Below are positions 54,098 through 59,673 of a stretch of 59,673 bases of DNA, piece by piece. The number at the start of each line of letters is the position of its first letter. The first letter of the stretch is position 1. The notes under the pieces are model-generated. The model searched no databases and was not told the origin of the DNA. It saw nothing but the letters and a program-made list of their open reading frames with translations. The position numbers were made by a program, and so were the translations under genes. This stretch comes from CAVPPA01 sp050730755 (GTDB lineage: Bacteria > Patescibacteriota > Saccharimonadia > Saccharimonadales > UBA4665): positions 1-59,673 of the forward strand of contig JBOHNR010000013.1 in assembly GCA_050730755.1 (NCBI GenBank). The letters run 5' to 3'.

Positions 54098-56035
54098 ATG
54101 GGTCGACCCACAGTTTTAAGTAATGGGCAACTATTCGTTGGTATCGACGAAAATGGTCTTGTCCATGATTTTTACTACCCCTACGTCGGCCTCGATAACC
54201 TGACGAATGCTAGAAGTTCGCAACATAAAATCGGTCTTTGGGTCGACGGTGTCTTTCGCTGGACTGATGACGGTAGCTGGAAAATCAATGTTGATTTTGC
54301 GAGCGATGCGCTGATAAGCAATATCTCAATGAACTCTAGTGAACTAGGTATTAGATTAGATTTCCAAGATTTTGTCGACAGCGAATATAATGCCTTGATT
54401 CGATCTATAAAAGTTACAAATCAATCAGACCACAAACGAGAAATTCGTTTGTTCATGCATCAAGTATTTCAAATTTCCCGAGCCGGCCGGGCTGACACGG
54501 CTATGTACGTGCCTGACGATCACTACATTCTCGATTACAAAGGACGCTGTTGCCTCCTAATCGCCGGCAAAATTGTAAATGATGGCGATTTCGATCAATT
54601 TTCTGTCGGCAACTATGCAATTGAAGGTAAAGCCGGTACGTTTATTGACGCTGAAGATGGTGAGTTGACTGGTAACGCCGTCGAACACGGTGGTGTTGAT
54701 AGCGTTATACGCTTCAGGCAGGAAGTTGAGGCTAATGAGACAATCAATATTGATTATTGGGTTGTCGCCGCCGACAGTCAAAGCGATGCCCGGGTAGTCC
54801 ATACTTACCTTAAATACTATTCAGTTGAAGAAAGACTGGATGTAGTTCGTGCTTACTGGCAAAAATGGTTGGAACCAGCCCATGAAAAACTTCAAAGTTT
54901 GCCTGAAAATCAGCGAATTGAAGTCCAGAAGAGTCTTCTTATAATCAAGGCTCATTGTGATGAGCGTGGATCCATTCTGGCTAGCGGCGACTCCAGTATA
55001 TTTAATTACGGTCGTGATTATTATTGTTATTGTTGGCCACGCGATGGCGCTTACGCACTTTGGCCGCTGATGCGTGTCGGCCTCTTTGAAGAAGCCAAAA
55101 AGTTTTTTGATTTTGCTCGTGACACAAGACATCGGGATGGATATCTTATGCACAAATATCAGCCTGACCGGGCTATTGGTAGTACCTGGCACCCGTTATT
55201 ACATGGCCGAGCCAAAGAATTGGCTATCCAAGAAGACGAAACAGCAACTGTCATTTATATGATTGGAGAATACTACAGGCTAAGCCATGACCGCATTTAT
55301 ATTGAGAATATCTTCGATAGTTTCATCGCACCGTGTACCAATTTTATGAGCAAATTTGTCGACGCCTCGACCGGCTTACCTCATGCAAGCTACGACTTAT
55401 GGGAGCAAAAATTTTTAACTTCGACTTATACGGTTTGCACTGTTATATCCAGCCTCGAGGCTGCCGCCAGTTTAGCTGATATTTTGGAACGCGCCCAAGC
55501 CGATGCAGTGTATTGGAGACAGACTGCCGATAAGATGCGGGCGGCTCTTGACACCATGTACCACCCTGATGGTTATTTTCGTAAAGGTTTTTTATTACAA
55601 GAAGATGGTAGTTTAGCTTACGATGACATTCTCGATATCTCCAGCTTTTATGGCACCTACATGTTTGCCAAATTGCCAATCGATGACCCGAAGCTAACAA
55701 GTACGCTTCATCATGTCGAAAATCGACTCCTTAATACCTCCCCGATAGGCGGGGTCCTCCGCGACGAACATGATGGCTATTTCTTGATGAAGAGTCAATA
55801 CAAGGGCAACCCTTGGGTTGTCTGCTCTATGTGGCTGGCGCAGTACTATATAACTATCGGCCAGACCGATAAGGCTTTAGAGCTCATCAACTGGTCAATT
55901 GCTAGAGCCTACCCAAGTGGAGCACTAAGCGAACAATTCGACCCAGAATCAGGTTTTGCCCTAAGTGTTACTCCATTAGTTTGGAGCCACGCCGAATTCG
56001 CCAACACAGTATTTGACATAAACAATATTAATTAA
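54098..56035 (+). CDS. GH15 glucoamylase / trehalase-like glycoside hydrolase
   Basis: A 645-aa protein. An N-terminal beta-sandwich (LSNGQLFVGIDENGLVHDFYYP) is followed by an (alpha/alpha)6 barrel with YGRDYYCYCWPRDGAYALWP, the catalytic acid in IQEDETAT and the catalytic base in LSEQFDPESG. No signal peptide. It probably releases glucose from alpha-glucans made by the upstream synthase. Last gene of the cassette. Confidence 0.9.
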   Translation: MGRPTVLSNGQLFVGIDENGLVHDFYYPYVGLDNLTNARSSQHKIGLWVDGVFRWTDDGSWKINVDFASDALISNISMNSSELGIRLDFQDFVDSEYNALIRSIKVTNQSDHKREIRLFMHQVFQISRAGRADTAMYVPDDHYILDYKGRCCLLIAGKIVNDGDFDQFSVGNYAIEGKAGTFIDAEDGELTGNAVEHGGVDSVIRFRQEVEANETINIDYWVVAADSQSDARVVHTYLKYYSVEERLDVVRAYWQKWLEPAHEKLQSLPENQRIEVQKSLLIIKAHCDERGSILASGDSSIFNYGRDYYCYCWPRDGAYALWPLMRVGLFEEAKKFFDFARDTRHRDGYLMHKYQPDRAIGSTWHPLLHGRAKELAIQEDETATVIYMIGEYYRLSHDRIYIENIFDSFIAPCTNFMSKFVDASTGLPHASYDLWEQKFLTSTYTVCTVISSLEAAASLADILERAQADAVYWRQTADKMRAALDTMYHPDGYFRKGFLLQEDGSLAYDDILDISSFYGTYMFAKLPIDDPKLTSTLHHVENRLLNTSPIGGVLRDEHDGYFLMKSQYKGNPWVVCSMWLAQYYITIGQTDKALELINWSIARAYPSGALSEQFDPESGFALSVTPLVWSHAEFANTVFDINNIN

Positions 56036-56066
56036 CTTAATTTTCAAAAACGAGAATGAGAATCGG

Positions 56067-56270
56067 TTATTTTTTAGGTTTTACTTCGTTGCGACCGAGA
56101 TTTTTTTTAGTTTCAACAAAAAGTACTTGTTTTCTAAGCTTTGGGCTGTACTTACGCAGAGATAGCTTCTTTGGACTATTAACCGAATTTTTGGAAGTGT
56201 AATAAATCCTCTCGCATGATTCTTCGCTAACTAGTCAAACTAATTTTCGCTTGTCACCTTTTTTTGCCAT
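56067..56270 (-). CDS. rpmG: Ribosomal protein L33 with an in-frame TGA at codon 12
   Basis: On the minus strand, ATG 56268-56270 begins MAKKGDKRKLV, then TGA at 56235-56237, and the same frame goes on with LVSEESCERIYYTSKN, PKKLSLRKYSPKLRKQ, LFVETKKNLGRNEVKPKK to TAA 56067-56069: 67 codons, an almost complete L33. The TGA stands where L33 normally has Gly (KLVGLV), one base from GGA. TGA is a normal stop elsewhere in this window. It may be a decayed copy, a sequence error or readthrough. It is a Cys-free (zinc-independent) L33 form. It follows tRNA-Thr on the same strand. Confidence 0.75.
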
Positions 56271-56413
56271 CCAAACCAACAAACCTTTCTCAAGAACCTT
56301 ACAATTTTAACAGATTAATGGCTCAACAACAATTTTCGTTGTTGGCATTGAAACCTAACGTGCTTATTTTTATAATAAACCTTAATAACTGATTTTCTAT
56401 AAATAATTACAGC

Positions 56414-56489
56414 TGGAGCCACGAGCCGGGGTTGAACCGGCGACCTCAACTTTACCATAGTTGCGCTCTACCAACTGAGCTATCGCGGC
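56414..56489 (-). tRNA. tRNA-Thr (anticodon GGT)
   Basis: 76 nt on the minus strand: acceptor GCCGCGA/TCGTGGC (one G-T pair), anticodon stem CAACT/AGTTG with loop ATGGTAA (GGT at 34-36), T arm GGTTCAACCCC, encoded CCA at 56414-56416. Upstream of rpmG. Confidence 0.95.
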
Positions 56490-56597
56490 ATTTGGTAACC
56501 GTTTTAATACGGTCTCGAACATGACTACCCGACTATTTTACATTGTAAAGTATGAAATTAGAAAAAATTTGGTCCCACGTTGTTGCTGAGGTTAGAA

Positions 56598-56672
56598 CTA
56601 CTTCGCCAAGTACTCCTTTATGCCATCGAGCCATCCGCCTGTAAAGTACCCTTTCGGATTTAATCTCAGATT
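56598..56672 (-). pseudogene. Possible C-terminal remnant of a small protein gene
   Basis: On the minus strand, about 24 open codons read LRLNPKGYFTGGWLDGIKEY then LAK and end at TAG 56598-56600. This looks like the C-terminal helix of a small domain (SRPBCC or DUF1801-like tails look similar), with nothing intact upstream. It sits just downstream of the YdeI/OmdA gene. Very short, so weak. Confidence 0.2.
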
Positions 56673-56729
56673 TATGTCTTTTCATTAGAATATAAAAGCA
56701 GTCAGAACGCTACTCATCTCAGTAAAATT

Positions 56730-57041
56730 CTAGTTCGCCTTAGATCGTTTATCCAGTGCCCACTGTACAGATGGGCTGATCGGCTTGTCTGTACGGTGGA
56801 TACAACCCACCCAGCAACAAGGTCGTCGCATTCCTTCCTTGAGCTCAGAAACAACTCGCTTAACATGTTCATCCCTTGTTTTTTGTTGTTTAACGGTCAC
56901 GGTCCAGCAAATCCACTCATTTCGTGCTAGCGGCGTTAAACTCTGCCATGCTACTCGTGCCGCTGAGGCAGAAGTAAGTGCTTTTCTTAAATCGGCAGGC
57001 ATTTTATGGACTGTTCCGTCGGCTATTTCTTCTTTGGACAT
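56730..57041 (-). CDS. YdeI/OmdA (OmpD-associated) family protein
   Basis: A 103-aa protein: DGTVHKMPADLRKALTSASA, then WQSLTPLARNEWICWTVTVK and a basic helix, as in the YdeI/OmdA C-terminal domain. Function in this family is not settled (names refer to bacteriocin protection or porin association). It is placed inside a tRNA cluster, between tRNA-Tyr and tRNA-Thr. Confidence 0.82.
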   Translation of the reverse strand: MSKEEIADGTVHKMPADLRKALTSASAARVAWQSLTPLARNEWICWTVTVKQQKTRDEHVKRVVSELKEGMRRPCCWVGCIHRTDKPISPSVQWALDKRSKAN

Positions 57042-57088
57042 AAGCTTATGTTACTGTATTTTGTTCCAACTGTCTCGATCGCTTCGTA

Positions 57089-57174
57089 TGGTGCAGGGAG
57101 AGGGATTCGAACCCCCGAAGGCATAAGCCGTCTGATTTACAGTCAGATGCGTTTGGCCGCTTCGCTATCCCTGC
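57089..57174 (-). tRNA. tRNA-Tyr (anticodon GTA)
   Basis: 86 nt on the minus strand with a long variable arm. Acceptor GCAGGGA/TCCCTGC, anticodon stem TCTGA/TCAGA with loop CTGTAAA (GTA at 34-36), T arm GGGTTCGAATCCC, discriminator A and encoded CCA. Confidence 0.95.
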
Positions 57175-57223
57175 CCAATAGTACCCTTGACTACTCTGTT
57201 ACATTACCCAAATTTACACCGTT

Positions 57224-57298
57224 TGGAGCCACCTGTCGGTATCGAACCGACGACCTTCACTTTACAAAAGTGTTGCTCTACCGCTGAGCTAAGGTGGC
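57224..57298 (-). tRNA. tRNA-Thr (anticodon TGT)
   Basis: 75 nt on the minus strand: acceptor GCCACCT/AGGTGGC, D stem GCTC/GAGC, anticodon loop TTTGTAA (TGT at 34-36) with one A-A mismatch at the top of the stem, T arm GGTTCGATACC, encoded CCA. Reads ACA. Confidence 0.93.
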
Positions 57299-57360
57299 AA
57301 TAATTTCCAGTTGTCTATTATTTAGACCATGAACGCAGGATAAGTCTATCAAAACAGGGG

Positions 57361-58014
57361 TTAAATGACAACTCTTGGAGACCGCACGACACGTTTGGCT
57401 TGCCCCGAAGTAGTAATAAATTTTTTAAGTTTGTCGTCAATAAGATCAGCTTCCGCTTCGCGTTCATGAGCCCGATAAGCCTTAGCTAACAGGGTGTAAG
57501 TCTCCTTATTAGGCTCTAGTTCAACGGCTGTTTCTAGCTCTTGAAACATGATGCGTTCGTTGCCAAGTTTTTCCTGAACTTTAGCATAAGCGACATGGCG
57601 GGCTGCTGACTGATCATCAAGTTTAAGCGCCTCTTGAAAAGCGATATCAGCTTTTTCATAATTTTCTGTTTCATAGTAAATCAGGCCTAAGTTATGCAAA
57701 GATGAGGGTGTAACTTCAATACTTGAGGCAATTTCAAAACAATCTATGGCATCCCGGTACTCTTTCTGCTTGGCATATAAAATACCGAGGCGGTTGTAGG
57801 CCGCTGCGTTTCGTTCGTCTATCTTCAAGATAGCCAGAAGAGCTTTCTCGGCCCTCAAAAAGCGATTGTCGCGCATACCTTGGTGGACAATATCCCACAA
57901 ACCGCCCAGCCTCACGCTTACCCCTCGTGAGATGGATGCAAATTCATCGTCGTGTACGTGGGCGTTCCAGAATGCAAGAAAACCGAACGCGCCAACAAAT
58001 AAAAGATCGAACAT
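57361..58014 (-). CDS. TPR-repeat membrane-anchored protein
   Basis: A 217-aa protein. The first 20 residues (MFDLLFVGAFGFLAFW) are a membrane anchor or signal. Four to five tetratricopeptide repeats follow from about residue 65 (AYNRLGILYAKQKEYRDAID; SLHNLGLIYYETENYEKADI; and so on), then a basic tail. It should act as a scaffold for protein contacts at the membrane; partner unknown. 23 nt after holB on the same strand. Confidence 0.85.
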   Translation of the reverse strand: MFDLLFVGAFGFLAFWNAHVHDDEFASISRGVSVRLGGLWDIVHQGMRDNRFLRAEKALLAILKIDERNAAAYNRLGILYAKQKEYRDAIDCFEIASSIEVTPSSLHNLGLIYYETENYEKADIAFQEALKLDDQSAARHVAYAKVQEKLGNERIMFQELETAVELEPNKETYTLLAKAYRAHEREAEADLIDDKLKKFITTSGQAKRVVRSPRVVI

Positions 58015-58037
58015 ATTAACCTATCGAGTATATCAGC

Positions 58038-58904
58038 CTAAAGCGACAACATAAAGTTTAGTAATACAAGCTTAGGCTGGGCACTCGTTAGCAGTTGCTG
58101 GGTTGCAACGTGGCTGGCAGATAGGACTCTTTGCCATTTATGCACTACAGAGCTACTCTTACCGCCCTGTTTGAGGCTAATACTAGCCATTTGTCCTAAT
58201 GTAAACAAAACATCAAAGCAAAGCTGCCTGTCCTTTGCTAAATCATCAATCATAGCGATTCTTTCAAAGGCGAGTTGCTGGAGAATAGTATGAGCAATGT
58301 TGGTTGCTTTAATCAGCGGCTGCTCACTGCTCTCGTCTAAAAGGGCTTTAACCATACCTAATAAGCCACCACTAATTAATATTGACTTATCGACGGCCGC
58401 CGATGGGTAACCATGACTCTCAAAGTACGATTTTATCGTTTGGCTATCGAGTAAATGTATATTGATATGCTGGAGGCGGGAACAAATCGTTGGCAAAAGC
58501 GAGGCTTCGCTGATCGCCGTAAGAATTATAACCGTGCCGGCTGGCGGTTCCTCAATTGTTTTTAGCAGGGCATTTTGAGCTTTAACGGTCAGCAGGTGGC
58601 TATCTTCAATCACGACGACGCGGTTACTACCGCTTTTACCGGTTGTTTTTAGTAAAGTAAAATGAATTACTGCTCGTATATCGTCGACGGCTATGATCTT
58701 GCCGTTATGGGCTGAAACAAGCATAAAATACGGATGGGTCAACAACTTTACAGTCGTTGTTCCGAGCAGTCTGGCAGAAACCTGGCGAGCCAGTGCTCCT
58801 TTTCCGCTGCCCTTTGGAGCTATTACTAACAAGCCATGTGAGGGCTTGCCAACGAAACTATCAATCGCCTGGCTGGTCGTGGGATGCAGGAGCAATGGCT
58901 TCAT
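58038..58904 (-). CDS. holB: DNA polymerase III delta' subunit (clamp loader)
   Basis: A 288-aa AAA+ protein: SHGLLVIAPKGSGKGALARQ (P-loop with Gly in place of Thr/Ser, as expected of an inactive ATPase subunit), VVVIEDSHLLTVKAQNALLK and IEEPPAGTVIILTA, TICSRLQHI. The zinc cysteines usual in delta' are missing. It works with DnaX in clamp loading. Its start overlaps the rluA stop by 4 nt (ATGA). Confidence 0.85.
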   Translation of the reverse strand: MKPLLLHPTTSQAIDSFVGKPSHGLLVIAPKGSGKGALARQVSARLLGTTTVKLLTHPYFMLVSAHNGKIIAVDDIRAVIHFTLLKTTGKSGSNRVVVIEDSHLLTVKAQNALLKTIEEPPAGTVIILTAISEASLLPTICSRLQHINIHLLDSQTIKSYFESHGYPSAAVDKSILISGGLLGMVKALLDESSEQPLIKATNIAHTILQQLAFERIAMIDDLAKDRQLCFDVLFTLGQMASISLKQGGKSSSVVHKWQRVLSASHVATQQLLTSAQPKLVLLNFMLSL

Positions 58905-59673
58905 AACTTCATCATCTCCTCAAACTCTTCAGGTAATGGTGCGACAATTTTTTTTCGTTTCCGGTCCGGCAATGTTAGTTCAAGCTGACAAGCATGCAAA
59001 TATAATCGGTCAGCTTCAGCACCGCCATAAAGCTTGTCACCGATTATTGGGTGACCGACAGAGCTTAAATGTACTCTAAGCTGATGCGTTCGACCAGTTT
59101 CTGGGTGTAATTCTAGCAGGCTATAAATATTATTGCGGCCTTTAACGTTATACTCCGTGACTGCCGGCTTTCCAGAGCTTCCAGTCCGAAATGTCTGCGG
59201 CCTTTTGGGGTTTCGCATAACCGGCATGTCGATAATAGCCTGTTCGTGTGGCATTTTTCCCGACACTATAGCGTAATATGTTTTGAGGACTTTACGACTA
59301 GAAAATTGCTTTTGCAGCCAGCTTAAAGCCTCCGGGGTTTTAGCGGTTATCATAACGCCGCTAGTCGGTCGGTCAAGACGATGAACAATACCACCTCGCT
59401 CGCCACTGAAACCGTCTTTTATTTTACCCTTCAGCCAAGATGCCACCGTAGCTTCAGGGTTGAATACACCTTTACTGTGAGTCAAGATGCCAGGCGGTTT
59501 ATTGATGATTATACAGTCCTCGTCTTCGTATAAAATTGGCAATTCGATATCCGGAATTTGTTCATGTACTCTAGAGTTGTAATCGACAACTACCCTATCA
59601 CCCTGATGGAGCTTATAGCCCGGTTTTTGTAATACCTTTTTGTTGACCTTAACTTTACCTTTCTTTATAAGAC
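58901..59673 (-). CDS. RluA-family pseudouridine synthase (5' end off the window)
   Basis: An open frame of at least 257 codons reaching the window edge. Bases 59560-59673 encode an S4 RNA-binding domain (LIKKGKVKVNKKV, YKLHQGDRVVVDYN), followed by the catalytic domain: EDEDCIIINKPPGILTHSKG, GIVHRLDRPTSGVMITAK with the catalytic Asp, and HPETGRTHQLRVHL. A shorter frame with a TTG start at 59542 lacks S4 and is not preferred. It modifies U in rRNA (RluD-like) or tRNA; the site cannot be told. Confidence 0.9.
   Translation of the reverse strand, partial: LIKKGKVKVNKKVLQKPGYKLHQGDRVVVDYNSRVHEQIPDIELPILYEDEDCIIINKPPGILTHSKGVFNPEATVASWLKGKIKDGFSGERGGIVHRLDRPTSGVMITAKTPEALSWLQKQFSSRKVLKTYYAIVSGKMPHEQAIIDMPVMRNPKRPQTFRTGSSGKPAVTEYNVKGRNNIYSLLELHPETGRTHQLRVHLSSVGHPIIGDKLYGGAEADRLYLHACQLELTLPDRKRKKIVAPLPEEFEEMMKL

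Noticed and set aside
56067..56270. Genome-wide UGA-to-Gly recoding
   Set aside because: TGA serves as the stop codon of several intact genes here (for example those ending at 6265, 26429 and 52858), and glycines are encoded by GGN in the other genes.
56785..57126. Plus-strand 113-aa open frame
   Set aside because: It covers the YdeI/OmdA gene in reverse and runs into tRNA-Tyr; the minus-strand reading has family motifs.
1..59673. CRISPR array, insertion sequence, prophage or integrase
   Set aside because: I saw no evenly spaced direct repeats, transposase, integrase or phage structural motifs in any reading frame given to me.

Overview
The window (59,673 bp) reads as a chromosomal segment of a Patescibacteria (CPR) bacterium, most likely Saccharibacteria (TM7). 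This is inferred from: a prepilin with the GDTIVEV-type processing site; DnaX, RecR, HolB and L33 without their usual zinc cysteines; ribosomal, replication and tRNA genes mixed with many small lineage-specific hypothetical proteins; tRNAs with encoded CCA; and the standard code with TGA used as a stop. No phage, insertion sequence or CRISPR array was seen. Both window ends cut genes: a response regulator at the left and an RluA pseudouridine synthase at the right.

Layout. 0-5 kb: signalling (two response regulators, a Crp/Fnr regulator preceded by a 35-aa microprotein, and a membrane protein / small protein / histidine kinase operon) plus an orphan prepilin. 4.8-13 kb: PIG-L deacetylase, tRNA-Gln, a RibD-C/DHFR-like reductase, a DoxX-like membrane protein, a P3A-type proton ATPase and an ABC exporter. 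12.9-21.3 kb: redox and stress genes (ArsR with a flavodoxin-reductase-like protein and DUF488, a decayed AlkA-like gene, a cytochrome b plus molybdopterin oxidoreductase fusion, 3-methyladenine glycosylase Tag, an Rv2466c-like DsbA-fold protein and DipZ). 21.3-25.4 kb: an accessory stretch with a frameshifted gene, small hypothetical proteins, a strongly folded candidate ncRNA of about 180 nt, and the second of two GH25-like secreted proteins. 25.5-29.9 kb: hydrolase, two GT4 glycosyltransferases and an AI-2E transporter, probably for envelope glycolipid or polysaccharide.

29.9-47.1 kb: mostly minus-strand housekeeping genes (cysS, nrnA-like, recR, ybaB, GT-C, dnaB, dnaX, rplL, rplJ with an L10 leader, a Tmk-ThyX-ThyX fusion, dcd, rplA, rplK, nusG, secE). 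47-51.2 kb: GT2, a histidine kinase, a YgjP-like peptidase and a P-loop kinase. 51.4-56.0 kb: tRNA-Trp and a plus-strand glycogen-type cassette (GT4 synthase, GH57, GH15). 56-59.7 kb: rpmG with an in-frame TGA, three tRNAs around a YdeI/OmdA gene, a TPR protein, holB and rluA.

Two control styles show. Operon-internal and ribosomal genes carry Shine-Dalgarno sequences. Many stand-alone genes have a -10 hexamer ending 6-10 nt before the start codon, which implies leaderless mRNAs. Where this decides the start, I moved it from the longest open frame. All names rest on reading the sequence; no database search was run.
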